Assembly: GCF_000498475.1 (NCBI RefSeq)
Contig: NZ_AVBI01000012.1
Location: 1 to 64,000 of the forward strand
Source of the DNA: Flavobacterium cauense R2A-7
Lineage (GTDB): Bacteria > Bacteroidota > Bacteroidia > Flavobacteriales > Flavobacteriaceae
DNA length: 64,000 nt
Reading direction: 5' to 3'
The position numbers were made by a program, and so were the translations under genes. This document shows positions 30,895 to 40,092 of this stretch, in pieces (position 1 is the first letter of the stretch; the number at the start of each line of letters is the position of its first letter). Below the pieces are notes generated by a model, which worked only from the letters and a program-made list of their open reading frames with translations, was not told where the DNA came from and did no database searches.

Positions 30895-31860
30895 CTAAAT
30901 GGTTAATTCCGAGTAATTTTTCGTTTCAATTTTAATAAAATTCTGAACGGAGGCACGGGCGCCAAAACTTTCCTTCCAATAGGCTAAGCCTTCGTTCAGA
31001 ACACGACCGTTTTCTTCGGAAGCACTCCCGAAACTCACATATTTTTTATCGGCATATTTTCGAATGATTTCATCAAATAAAATATCCAGAGCGGCGGTAT
31101 CGGTTCGGTCGTCACTTCCGGAACTGTACTGAAAATGCGCCACGGTTTCGGTTAAAAACATTACGACTCCGGCTTTTAGCTCATCGTCCTGATAAGCGTT
31201 AAAAAGTTTTATGTTTTTCGGAAAAACAGTTGCTAATTTCTCTATTTCGGTCAGCGAATGCACGGGTTGAACTCCAAAACGGTTATTGAGGTTCGGAGTC
31301 AGAATCTGATTCCAGAAGTCTTTGTAATTTTCATCTTCCCTAACCGCTATATTTCGATTTTCTGCTAATGTTAAAGCACGTTTACGATTACGGTTCGGCT
31401 TATAGGTTTCGGAATTATCAATAACCAAATACACGTCGGAACGATAGGTTTGTGCCTTCGTTAAAAAAGCAACATAGTCGATTTCGTCGGCAATAGTTCG
31501 GTTGTAAATCTTGGGAAGTGCTTTCAAATTTAAAGTTGCGATTCCATTCTCACACAGAAAAAGCAGTAAAGCTTGGAAAACCTGAGTATATTCTTTAATC
31601 CGAATACTCTTTTTTACCACCAATCCGCCATAACTCAACCCTTGGTGTGAATGAATTTCGTTTCCTTTTTTATTTGCAGGCAGAACCGCCAGCAGTTTTT
31701 CATCGTGAAAAATCAGGAGTGAAAAATCTTCAAAACGATCAGAATGGTATTCCATGAAATCCCTATGAAAAAGAAATGTGGCATTCTTGGCCTGATGTAT
31801 AAAATCATTCCAGAGTGTGTAATCGGTTTTTTGGTATTTTCGGATGGTATAGTTTTTCAC
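30895..31860 (-). CDS. GNAT/FemAB-like acyltransferase of the glycan cluster
   Basis: 321 aa from a GTG start. The protein resembles the GNAT-related FemAB-like fold found in polysaccharide loci: opening [20 protein letters not shown], then [29 protein letters not shown], and in the C-terminal half a second GNAT-like part ([20 protein letters not shown], ~235-255; [19 protein letters not shown], ~285). It may attach an acyl or aminoacyl group to the amino sugar, but that is inference. It is the first gene of the minus-strand unit reading into the aminotransferase, acyltransferase and flippase. Confidence 0.7.
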   Translation of the reverse strand: MKNYTIRKYQKTDYTLWNDFIHQAKNATFLFHRDFMEYHSDRFEDFSLLIFHDEKLLAVLPANKKGNEIHSHQGLSYGGLVVKKSIRIKEYTQVFQALLLFLCENGIATLNLKALPKIYNRTIADEIDYVAFLTKAQTYRSDVYLVIDNSETYKPNRNRKRALTLAENRNIAVREDENYKDFWNQILTPNLNNRFGVQPVHSLTEIEKLATVFPKNIKLFNAYQDDELKAGVVMFLTETVAHFQYSSGSDDRTDTAALDILFDEIIRKYADKKYVSFGSASEENGRVLNEGLAYWKESFGARASVQNFIKIETKNYSELTI

Positions 31861-31962
31861 AAAGCCTTGATAAACTTCGGAAAAGTACTAATTTTTAACC
31901 AAATAATAAATAAGCGGTTTTGTTTTTTATTCCACAGCGTGTTCTTGTTTGCAAATATTTAG

Positions 31963-31970
31963 TACTTTTA
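31963..31970 (+). promoter_or_regulatory. -7 box for the T9SS type B cargo gene
   Basis: TACTTTTA (7 of 8 positions), the same octamer as in the ftsE promoter. Its position rules out translation starts upstream of ~31975. Confidence 0.45.
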
Positions 31971-31982
31971 ACAAAAAAGGTT

Positions 31983-33767
31983 GTGCTGTTGAGAACAAAA
32001 TTACTTTACTTTTTCTATTTGATATTTTTAATGATTTCCAGTTCTGTTTTCGGACAGAATGTAAGTCTTTACAGGCAATTTAACGGAAGGTATGATTTTA
32101 CTTTCGTTGGCAATACTTTAAATCCTCTTGAAAATTCCTACCAACCTGTTCCAACAATTTTAACGTCCTCATCAGCAACACTTTCCCTAAACTCGGGTGA
32201 TGTCATCGAAAACGCCTATTTATATTGGGCTGGTTCTGGAACCGGAGATTTTAACGTAAAACTCAATAACGTAGATATTGTACCGGACAGGACTTTTTCG
32301 ATTATTCAGACAAGTTCCGGTTTGCCTCATTTCAGTGCCTTTTCAGATGTAACATCATTGGTTCAAAGCTCAGGAAACGGCACTTACACCCTATCAGACT
32401 TAGACCTAACCTCTTTAATTGCCGAATATTACAACAACAGAACTAATTTTGGTGGTTGGGCTTTAATCGTGGTATACAAAAACAACGCTTTACCATTAAA
32501 TCAACTGAATATTTACGATGGATTGCAAGCCGTTCCTAACGAAATAAACATTCTTCTGGACAATTTGAATGTCATTGATAATCAAGATGCAAAAATAGGA
32601 TTTCTGGCATGGGAAGGAGATGAAAATATTCGTGTGTCCGAAAATCTGTTTATCAATTCGGCATTAATTGGTAATCCTCCTTTAAATCCTGCCAATAACG
32701 CATTTAACGGAACCAACAGTATTACCAATAGTAGCCAGCTTTACAACATGGATCTGGACATTTACAACGTTGAAAACAATATCCGGATTGGAGATACGGA
32801 AGCAACTATACGCCTTACTTCCGGACAGGATTTTGTTATGATCAATGCCATTGTTACAAAATTCAACAGTCAATTGCCCGATGCAACGGTTTCTATCGAT
32901 GATTACACCTTAGATTGCAATGTAAGGGAAATTCCGGTAACCTTTACCGTTTACAATTTAGATTCCACTAACCCACTTCCGGCCAACACTAACATATCCA
33001 TTTACGCCGGTGATCAGCTCGTAGGAACCAATACTACTCCTGCAATACTAGGAATTGGTGAAAGCGTTACGCTTACACAAACCATAACCTTACCTCCGGG
33101 GATTCCAAATACCTTCACCCTGCAAATCATTGTAGATGAAAATGGAGCTGTTACGGAATTACTGGAAACGAATAACGAAGACTTCCAAATCATTAATCTC
33201 ATGGTTTCGCCTTCATTCAACAATATACCGGAAGTTGAGGCCTGCAATTTAGGATTAGAACCCGTATATTTTGATTTCTCTGCTTATGAAGAAGCCGTTA
33301 CTACCACTTCATTCCAAACAGTTACGTTTTACGAAAACCTTTCCGATGCCACGTTAGGAATAAATAATATTGTGAACACTACAAATTACTATTCGGCATC
33401 CCTTCCCAAAGAAATATTTGTGCGAATTGAAGATAGAAACTGTTTTGCAATTACTTCCTTTTTCCTGAAACTCAAGAATTGTCCGCCAATTGTTTACAAT
33501 GCTGTTTCCGCAAACGGCGATGGAATGAATGACACCTTCCATATAGAAGGCTTACGGGATGTCTTTGTTAACTTCAAACTATATGTTTACAACCGATGGG
33601 GTAAAGAAGTATGGCAAGGCGATAATAGTACTCCAGAATGGGACGGTTACATCAAAGACGGTATCGGAAGTAAGCAGGCTCCTGACGGAACTTATTTTTA
33701 CATATTGTATCTGAATGACCCTGATTATCCTGATGCCCTGAACGGTTATTTGTATCTAAACCATTAA
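31983..33767 (+). CDS. T9SS type B sorting-domain (gliding-motility-associated C-terminal) protein
   Basis: Secreted surface protein, about 594 aa. A signal peptide (KLLYFFYLIFLMISSSVFGQ) follows a GTG at 31983 or TTG at 31989; no ATG is suitably placed and the -7 box at 31963 excludes longer forms. The middle is an extracellular beta-rich region (~25-270; YLYWAGSGTGDFNVKLNNVD) followed by a CARDB-like Ig-type segment (~290-400; NTFTLQIIVDENGAVTELLE). The last ~95 residues are the CHU_C / type B sorting domain: NAVSANGDGMNDTFHIEGL, KLYVYNRWGKEVWQG, and APDGTYFYILYLND. It is convergent with the TRIC gene, overlapping it by 4 bp. Confidence 0.9.
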   Translation: MLLRTKLLYFFYLIFLMISSSVFGQNVSLYRQFNGRYDFTFVGNTLNPLENSYQPVPTILTSSSATLSLNSGDVIENAYLYWAGSGTGDFNVKLNNVDIVPDRTFSIIQTSSGLPHFSAFSDVTSLVQSSGNGTYTLSDLDLTSLIAEYYNNRTNFGGWALIVVYKNNALPLNQLNIYDGLQAVPNEINILLDNLNVIDNQDAKIGFLAWEGDENIRVSENLFINSALIGNPPLNPANNAFNGTNSITNSSQLYNMDLDIYNVENNIRIGDTEATIRLTSGQDFVMINAIVTKFNSQLPDATVSIDDYTLDCNVREIPVTFTVYNLDSTNPLPANTNISIYAGDQLVGTNTTPAILGIGESVTLTQTITLPPGIPNTFTLQIIVDENGAVTELLETNNEDFQIINLMVSPSFNNIPEVEACNLGLEPVYFDFSAYEEAVTTTSFQTVTFYENLSDATLGINNIVNTTNYYSASLPKEIFVRIEDRNCFAITSFFLKLKNCPPIVYNAVSANGDGMNDTFHIEGLRDVFVNFKLYVYNRWGKEVWQGDNSTPEWDGYIKDGIGSKQAPDGTYFYILYLNDPDYPDALNGYLYLNH

Positions 33768-34366
33768 TCTTTTTGAACCGTTGGCAACGACCATTTAAAG
33801 ATTACCGCCATCAGTCGGATTGCGATAATAATCATGGAAGTCATCAAATACAAGACATCTTCCGGAATGTGAAGGCTCTTCAGAAAGAAAAAGAAAATAC
33901 CGCCAATAATACAAATGGTGGCATAAATCTCTTTTCGGAAAATCACCGGAATTTCATTGCACAAAATATCCCGGATTACCCCTCCAAAACAAGCCGTTAC
34001 GGTTCCCAAAATAATACAAACGGCAGGTTCGAGACCTTTTTCCAGACCTTTTTCCAGACCAATCAAGGTAAAAACGCCCAATCCGATAGTGTCAAACAAA
34101 AACATCGAAGTTCGGAACCGGTCGAGTTTTTTCCTAAAAATCATCGCAAATGCAAAACCGATAAGAATTATATAAACGTAATTGATATTCAGCATCCATC
34201 CTACTGGTGTTCTTCCGATAAGGATATCGCGTAATGTTCCGCCGCCAACAGAAGTCACGAAAGCAATAATCAGCACCCCGAACGGGTCCATTTTTTTGTT
34301 CATTGCCGTTAAAGCGCCAGACACAGCAAACGCCATGGTTCCTAAAATATCGAGTAGTTCAAACAT
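33764..34366 (-). CDS. TRIC-type cation channel family protein (YadS/YicG-like)
   Basis: 200-aa membrane protein of the trimeric intracellular cation channel family (former UPF0126), with two repeats of three helices and a seventh helix. FAVSGALTAMNKKMDPFG and GGGTLRDILIGRTPVGW are diagnostic, and the second repeat has CFGGVIRDILCNEIPVIFR. The linker between the repeats contains a 12-bp tandem duplication encoding EKGL-EKGL. The gene lies 2 bp after the RDD gene, in the same transcript. Confidence 0.92.
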   Translation of the reverse strand: MFELLDILGTMAFAVSGALTAMNKKMDPFGVLIIAFVTSVGGGTLRDILIGRTPVGWMLNINYVYIILIGFAFAMIFRKKLDRFRTSMFLFDTIGLGVFTLIGLEKGLEKGLEPAVCIILGTVTACFGGVIRDILCNEIPVIFRKEIYATICIIGGIFFFFLKSLHIPEDVLYLMTSMIIIAIRLMAVIFKWSLPTVQKD

Positions 34367-34368
34367 CG

Positions 34369-35112
34369 TTACATATTTCGGGTATAGTAATTGTAATCTT
34401 TTAAAACGGTACGCATAAAATCGGTATCGTTGTCGGATTGGCTTTTAATTCCGGTAACCGATTCGATTTTTTGTCGGAGTTTGAAAATCAGTCGGAAATC
34501 TTTAGCTTTTAAAGCCGATTCGAAAGTTTCCTTGATAATTCGGGCATCATTATCCGAAAGTTTGATAACCAAAGGATAAGTTGGCACGTAATCATCATCA
34601 ATTTCCTGAAGAATCGTATGATTGATATTGATATTATTTTTCAGCGATATAACCGCAGTTCCGGCAGCCATGTCACCCAACCGTTGGTTTTTACTGCTCA
34701 GGGAAATTGCAATCAAACCGATAATTCCGCTGCCAATACTGATTTCAATCAATCGAAAAAGCCAACGCATCAGGTAATCGCCAAATCCAGCCTGATAACC
34801 ATCCAGTTTAATTACTTTGATTTTCATTATCTTCTTTCCGAAGGTTTGCCCTTCCATCAGGCTTTCCTGAAGCAATGAATAGAAAATTACCGGCAACCCA
34901 AACATCATGACAATCGCCATAACTGACCAAGTGTCGGCACTATCCATATATTCGTTTAATCCAATCAGATAAAAAAAAATGTAATAAACCACAATTATAT
35001 ACGCCGCTTTTATCAGCAAATCAAGCAATTGTGCCACGATACGATCGCCCACGGAAGCCGCCTGAAAATTTATATTCACATTTTGCGTTGTCGTTATGGA
35101 TAATTCTGACAT
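34369..35112 (-). CDS. RDD-family membrane protein
   Basis: 247 aa. N-terminal RDD signature ASVGDRIVAQLLDLLIKAAY (Arg-Asp-type motif in the first helix) with three to four membrane segments, FGKKIMKIKVIKLDG, DYLMRWLFRLIEISIG, and NQRLGDMAAGTAVIS as in other RDD proteins. The soluble C-terminal ~80 residues are specific to this group. Only 20 bp separate it from the divergent spoIIM-like gene, so the two operons share one short regulatory region. In Bacteroidota the RDD gene usually stands beside the MoxR/DUF58 cluster. Confidence 0.92.
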   Translation of the reverse strand: MSELSITTTQNVNINFQAASVGDRIVAQLLDLLIKAAYIIVVYYIFFYLIGLNEYMDSADTWSVMAIVMMFGLPVIFYSLLQESLMEGQTFGKKIMKIKVIKLDGYQAGFGDYLMRWLFRLIEISIGSGIIGLIAISLSSKNQRLGDMAAGTAVISLKNNININHTILQEIDDDYVPTYPLVIKLSDNDARIIKETFESALKAKDFRLIFKLRQKIESVTGIKSQSDNDTDFMRTVLKDYNYYTRNM

Positions 35113-35132
35113 ATTTTATATTTTAGCCCTTT

Positions 35133-36113
35133 ATGAGAGAAGTTGCGTTTATAAAACAAAATAAAGAAAAATGGCTTGAATTTGAACAGGCTATTTTTGG
35201 CAAAGCTAAAAAAAATCCTGATGAATTGGCCAGTTTGTACATTCATTTGGTGAATGATTTGTCGTATGCACAAACGTATTATCCTAAAAGTAAAACCGTG
35301 GTGTATCTCAACCACCTTGCTTCTCAGATTTATCAAAAGATTTACAAAACCAAACGTGAAGAAACCAATCGGGTGGTTTATTTTTTCAAAACAGAAGTTC
35401 CTTTGCTCGTTTATGAATACCGCAGGTATATTCTGTATGCTTTTCTATTGTTTTTTCTTTGCACCGGAATTGGGGTAATTTCGGCTCATAATGATGCGAC
35501 ATTTGTCCGTTTGATTATGGGCGACGGCTATGTAAACATGACCTTGGAGAACATCGAAAAAGGAAATCCGGTGGCCGTTTACAAAAGTGGCAGCAATTGG
35601 GGCAGTTTCATCGGCATTACACTGAACAATCTTATTGTAGGCGCAAAATGCTACGTATACGGTATTTTTGGTGGCGTGGGTACATTTTTTGTATTGATTC
35701 AGAATTCCATTATGTTGGGTTCGTTTCAGTATTTCTTTTACCATGAAAATGTGTTTTGGGAAAGTGTACGCGGCATCTGGATTCACGGTGCAATGGAAAT
35801 TTTCGGAATGGTTATCGAAGCCGGATGCGGATTTATTTTAGGCGCCAGCATCTTGTTTCCAAAAACCTATTCCCGACTCAATTCGTTTAAAACCGGATTT
35901 AAAAACAGTCTGAAAATATTTTTAAGCACTATTCCTTTTACCATTGCGGCCGGATTTTTAGAAGGATTCATCACCCGTTACTCAATTGACATGCCGAGAG
36001 TTCTGAATATTATTATCATTTTAGGCACATTGTCCATCATCGCTTATTATTTTTTAGTGTATCCTTTTATCGTTAACCGAAAAACAAACAGAAAACATGT
36101 TTCAGCTCTTTAA
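35133..36113 (+). CDS. SpoIIM/DUF95-family membrane protein
   Basis: 326 aa. Cytosolic N-terminal helical part (~1-100) then five or so membrane helices; AVYKSGSNWGSFIGITLNN and GIWIHGAMEIFGMVIEAGCG contain the conserved polar residues of the SpoIIM-like family (stage II sporulation protein M relatives found in non-sporulating bacteria). First gene of the seven-gene operon ending at 41984. It overlaps the next gene by 17 bp. Confidence 0.9.
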   Translation: MREVAFIKQNKEKWLEFEQAIFGKAKKNPDELASLYIHLVNDLSYAQTYYPKSKTVVYLNHLASQIYQKIYKTKREETNRVVYFFKTEVPLLVYEYRRYILYAFLLFFLCTGIGVISAHNDATFVRLIMGDGYVNMTLENIEKGNPVAVYKSGSNWGSFIGITLNNLIVGAKCYVYGIFGGVGTFFVLIQNSIMLGSFQYFFYHENVFWESVRGIWIHGAMEIFGMVIEAGCGFILGASILFPKTYSRLNSFKTGFKNSLKIFLSTIPFTIAAGFLEGFITRYSIDMPRVLNIIIILGTLSIIAYYFLVYPFIVNRKTNRKHVSAL

Positions 36114-37050
36114 AAAAAGAAACTTCAGCGAATTGGTAGGCGATACTTTCACGTTCTTTAAAATGAATGGAAAGCACTATTTCCGCAACTATTTCATCAT
36201 TAACGGTGGTTTTTTGCTGGTGCTTTTAGTATTGGTATATTTCATCATGAACGTGTTTTTTGAAGGTTTATTCGCAAATCTTAACGGAGGTTTTGGCGGC
36301 ACAAACAATACTATCGACCATTACATAAACGACAATCTGGAACTGGTAATCACTCTTGGAGTTTTAATTGCCATAACCGCTATATTTCTAAGTATTTTAA
36401 GTTATGCTTATCCGGTGGCGTATATGAAATTACTCGAAAAAAAATCCGGTTTTTCCACCAGTGAAATTATCGCTGTAATAAAAAGTAAAATCGGCAAAAT
36501 CATCATTTTCTTTATCGCTTCGCTTTTTGTGCTTATTCCGATTATGCTGATCGTGATGGTACTGAGTTTTGCCTTGGTTTTCATCCTGATTGGTATTCCG
36601 TTGTTATTCATCATCATTCCGGCAATGATGTGTTGGTTTTCACTCAGCTTTTTCGATTATATTTCTACCGAAAAAGGGTATTTTGAAGCCTTAGGAAACG
36701 GATTCCGACTAATGAAACAGAAATTCTGGCCGGCCGTGGGATCTACCGCCATCATGTACCTTATCATGCAGATTGTTGTGGGCTTCGCATCGATGATTCC
36801 TTATCTGATAGGCATTTTCTCGATGTTTACCGATTTAGAAAATCAGACTTCCCCAAACATACAACCAGAGAAATTTTCTTTTTTAATGCTCATGCTGGGA
36901 ATTTCCATGATTTTATCGCTGTTACTGAATTTTATTTTTCAGAATCTACTGTTGGTAAACCAAGGAATTATTTACTACAGCATTCGAGAAGAAAACGAAA
37001 ACAATACCTCAAAAAGTGAAATCGACCTGATTGGAACCCAAAGTGAATAA
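36097..37050 (+). CDS. Polytopic membrane protein of the MoxR/DUF58 operon
   Basis: 317 aa with six to seven hydrophobic segments, including a long one at ~150-175 (IPIMLIVMVLSFALVFILIG). There are no catalytic residues that I recognise; FGGTNNTIDHYINDN is a short extracytoplasmic loop. It is found at this position in related gene clusters, so its function is probably tied to theirs. Overlaps the upstream gene by 17 bp and the downstream gene by 8 bp. Confidence 0.8.
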   Translation: MFQLFKKRNFSELVGDTFTFFKMNGKHYFRNYFIINGGFLLVLLVLVYFIMNVFFEGLFANLNGGFGGTNNTIDHYINDNLELVITLGVLIAITAIFLSILSYAYPVAYMKLLEKKSGFSTSEIIAVIKSKIGKIIIFFIASLFVLIPIMLIVMVLSFALVFILIGIPLLFIIIPAMMCWFSLSFFDYISTEKGYFEALGNGFRLMKQKFWPAVGSTAIMYLIMQIVVGFASMIPYLIGIFSMFTDLENQTSPNIQPEKFSFLMLMLGISMILSLLLNFIFQNLLLVNQGIIYYSIREENENNTSKSEIDLIGTQSE

Positions 37051-37831
37051 ACTACTATCCTACATACTATTCTTTTTTTCGCTTACCGTATTCTCTCAAA
37101 CGGAAAGCGAAATTGTTGTAGACACAACTGTTCAGTTTGTTACAACTGATAAAAGCGCGTTACCCAAAACCGAAAAGGAAGATTATGAAATTTATCAGGA
37201 CAACGACAGTATTGTATCGAAATCCTTCCGAGAAGACTTCCAAAAAAACTATCAATCAGAAGAATTTCGATACCAACCGGTGCTAAAAGACACTTCCCGC
37301 TGGGACAATTTCAAAGCCTGGCTGGCGTATTGGCTGGATCGTATTTTCTCTTTCGGTGGCGAAGGAAATGCATCTGTTTTTGAAATCATCCTCAAAACAA
37401 TTGCCGTTTTAATTGTCCTTTTCGTAGTGTACCTTATCGTAAAAGCGATTATCAATAAAGAAGGCGGGTGGATTTTCGGAAAATCATCCAAAAAGAAAAT
37501 TACTACGACTGAATTTTCAGAAGAAGACATTCACAGCATCGATTTTCGAACCATTATCGATAAAAGCAAAGCGGCCAACAACCACCGACTCTCCATTCGT
37601 TATTACTATTTATGGTTGCTGAAACGCATGTCGGACAACGGCATTATCGAATGGGATATTGAAAAAACCAATTCCGATTATCTCTACGAAATCAAACGCA
37701 CTGCCTTAAAAGAAGATTTCCAGTACCTTTCCTATATCTATGATTATAGCTGGTACGGAGAATTTACCATTGATGACGCTTTGTTTGCTAAAGCCGAAAA
37801 AGCCTTCGTTAAAACTATAAATTCGATATAA
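37043..37831 (+). CDS. DUF4129-domain protein
   Basis: About 262 aa. I chose the GTG at 37043 because it gives a good signal peptide (MNKLLSYILFFFSLTVFSQ) and overlaps the previous stop by 8 bp; a TTG at 37031 is also in frame. After an acidic periplasmic part there is one membrane helix (FEIILKTIAVLIVLFVVYLI, ~112-131) and a cytosolic DUF4129 region (NNHRLSIRYYYLWLLKRMSD; YDYSWYGEFTIDDALFAKAE). DUF4129 often accompanies transglutaminase-like or MoxR/DUF58 genes. The next ATG follows immediately after the stop. Confidence 0.88.
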   Translation: MNKLLSYILFFFSLTVFSQTESEIVVDTTVQFVTTDKSALPKTEKEDYEIYQDNDSIVSKSFREDFQKNYQSEEFRYQPVLKDTSRWDNFKAWLAYWLDRIFSFGGEGNASVFEIILKTIAVLIVLFVVYLIVKAIINKEGGWIFGKSSKKKITTTEFSEEDIHSIDFRTIIDKSKAANNHRLSIRYYYLWLLKRMSDNGIIEWDIEKTNSDYLYEIKRTALKEDFQYLSYIYDYSWYGEFTIDDALFAKAEKAFVKTINSI

Positions 37832-39022
37832 ATGAACAGAACTCTCAAAATATACATTGCGTTTTTTGTGCTGATTATCATCGGAATTATCGTTATTGAT
37901 GCCAACCGCTCCAAACCAATTGACTGGTCGCCCACATATGCCACAAAAGACAAAATTCCATTTGGACTGCACGTTTTTAATGAGGAGAGCGATACCTTAT
38001 TTAAAGGGCAAAAAGTGGAACGCTTCGGTAGCACGCTTTACGAATTTTTAGATCCGAAATACAATTTTGCCGATTCCACTTACTCCATTAAGGGAAATCT
38101 ACTACTAGTTTCGGAAAATAACGAATTTGACGAAGCATCCCTAAACGAATTAATCTGGTTTGTGGAACACGGAAACTCGGCATTCTTGAGCATGAAAGAT
38201 TTTCCGGAACAACTGATGGATACACTGCATACCGATTTCGGAAACCAATATTCGTTATCGGACAGCCTGTATTTCAATTTGACCAACGATGCCTTCAAAC
38301 ATAAAAATTACACGTTTAAAAAAGGCGCGAGTCTTTCCTATTTCAACAAAATTGACACCCTAAACGCAACTGTTTTAGGCTATCAGGAAATTGATACTTC
38401 AAAACACGTGAATTTTATAAAAGTCCCGTTCGGAAGAGGAAATTTCTACCTCCACACCCAACCGGCGGCATTTTCCAATTATTATTTACTGAATAAAAGC
38501 AACGCGGGATATTGTGCCGACATTCTTTCCTACATCCCGAAAGGAACCGTTTACTGGCAGGCAAAAAGTTTTAAAAATGAGGAACTTTCGAGTTCACCGA
38601 TGCGCTACATCCTAAGTCAGCCGGCTTTAAAATGGGCCTGGTATTTGTTTTTAATCGGAATGACTACTTTTATAATTTTCAATGTAAAACGACGACAACG
38701 CATTATTCCGATAAAAGTACCGCTGCAAAACACAACCGTTGATTTTACCAAAACCATCGGGAATTTATACCTTCAGGAAGGCAATCATCATCTCATCATT
38801 GAAAAAAAGATTATTTATTTTCTGGAAAAAATACGCACCGATTATCTGATTGACACGTTTAATTTAGACGAAACCTTCATCAATCGTTTGCATCAGAAAA
38901 CCGGAAAAGACAAAGCCGACATAGAAAATGTCATCCGATTAATAAAAAGACACCGAAACAATCTGCCAAGTACAGAAAAAGACGTTATCGAAATCAGTAA
39001 AGCAATAGATAAATTAAAGTAA
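37832..39022 (+). CDS. DUF4350-domain membrane protein
   Basis: 396 aa with an N-terminal membrane anchor (IYIAFFVLIIIGIIVIDANR), a large extracytoplasmic DUF4350 part (~30-260; GTFLHTQP-like segment FGRGNFYLHTQPAAFSNYYL), a second membrane helix (WAWYLFLIGMTTFIIFNVKR, ~268-287) and a cytosolic C-terminus (~290-396). The DUF4350 fold is related to glutamine-amidotransferase-like ThuA/DUF4159 domains, but no catalytic triad is evident. Located between DUF4129 and MoxR as in many Bacteroidota. Confidence 0.88.
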   Translation: MNRTLKIYIAFFVLIIIGIIVIDANRSKPIDWSPTYATKDKIPFGLHVFNEESDTLFKGQKVERFGSTLYEFLDPKYNFADSTYSIKGNLLLVSENNEFDEASLNELIWFVEHGNSAFLSMKDFPEQLMDTLHTDFGNQYSLSDSLYFNLTNDAFKHKNYTFKKGASLSYFNKIDTLNATVLGYQEIDTSKHVNFIKVPFGRGNFYLHTQPAAFSNYYLLNKSNAGYCADILSYIPKGTVYWQAKSFKNEELSSSPMRYILSQPALKWAWYLFLIGMTTFIIFNVKRRQRIIPIKVPLQNTTVDFTKTIGNLYLQEGNHHLIIEKKIIYFLEKIRTDYLIDTFNLDETFINRLHQKTGKDKADIENVIRLIKRHRNNLPSTEKDVIEISKAIDKLK

Positions 39023-39024
39023 TT

Positions 39025-40092
39025 ATGGATACTTTCGAAAATAACCACATTCCAAACAACGACATTTCAAATCAGGAATTTTCAGGAGAAGTGACACCAA
39101 CTACAGCCGTTTCAAACGAAAATGTAAATTTTGAAACCCGCATCAATCTGACACCATTGCTACAAAGTGTTACCGAAATCAAGAACGAATTAAGTTCCGT
39201 TATCGTCGGACAGCAAAAAATGATTGATCAGCTTTTGGTAGCCGTTTTGTCCAATGGTCACGTACTTTTGGAAGGCGTTCCGGGCGTAGCAAAAACAATT
39301 ACGGCTAAATTACTTTCCAGAACATTGGCATTGGATTTCAGCCGCATTCAGTTTACACCGGATTTGATGCCGTCGGATATCATCGGAACTTCGGTATTTG
39401 ATTTGTCGAAATCGGAATTCCAATTCAAAAAAGGACCGGTTTTCTCCAATTTCATCCTGATTGACGAAATCAACCGTGCTCCTGCCAAAACTCAGGCTGC
39501 GTTGTTTGAAGTGATGGAAGAACGTCAAATTACCGTGGATGGAAAAGCGTATCAAATGGACGCTCCGTTTTTGGTAATCGCCACACAAAACCCAATTGAA
39601 CAGGAAGGAACGTACCGTTTGCCGGAAGCACAATTGGACCGTTTCTTATTCAAAATAAGCATTGATTATCCGAATCTGAACGAAGAAATTCACATCCTTC
39701 AGAAAGAAAACGAGTTACAGGACCGCAACAAACTGGAAAATATTCGTGAAATACTTTCCAAAATCGAAATCGGAAATTATCAGCGTTTGGTAAAACAAAT
39801 CAAGATTGAAAGCCATTTGGTGGAATACATTGCCAAAATCGTAATGAATACCCGTGAAAATGCGTTCCTGTATTTAGGAGCCTCTCCTCGTGCTTCAATT
39901 GCGATTTTAAATGCTGCCAAAGGTTTTGCTGCCCTTCGCGGACGTGATTTTGTTACGCCGGAAGACATTAAAGACGCGGCCGTACCGGTATTGCAACACC
40001 GTGTAATGGTTACTCCGGAAAGAGAAATGGAAGGCATCACCTCCACCGAAATCATCCGACAAATTATTGATACCGTAGAAATTCCGCGCTAA
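39025..40092 (+). CDS. MoxR-family AAA+ ATPase
   Basis: 355 aa. AAA+ chaperone-like ATPase: Walker A in LEGVPGVAKTITAKLLSRT, Walker B in NFILIDEINRAPAKTQAALF, sensor 1 ATQNPIEQEGTYRLPEAQ, the arginine in DRFLFKI, and sensor 2 in SPRASIAIL. MoxR proteins work together with vWA/DUF58 partners in metal loading or complex maturation. An Asn/Ser/Thr-rich N-terminal ~35 residues precede the domain. Its stop overlaps the next ATG by 1 bp. Confidence 0.96.
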   Translation: MDTFENNHIPNNDISNQEFSGEVTPTTAVSNENVNFETRINLTPLLQSVTEIKNELSSVIVGQQKMIDQLLVAVLSNGHVLLEGVPGVAKTITAKLLSRTLALDFSRIQFTPDLMPSDIIGTSVFDLSKSEFQFKKGPVFSNFILIDEINRAPAKTQAALFEVMEERQITVDGKAYQMDAPFLVIATQNPIEQEGTYRLPEAQLDRFLFKISIDYPNLNEEIHILQKENELQDRNKLENIREILSKIEIGNYQRLVKQIKIESHLVEYIAKIVMNTRENAFLYLGASPRASIAILNAAKGFAALRGRDFVTPEDIKDAAVPVLQHRVMVTPEREMEGITSTEIIRQIIDTVEIPR

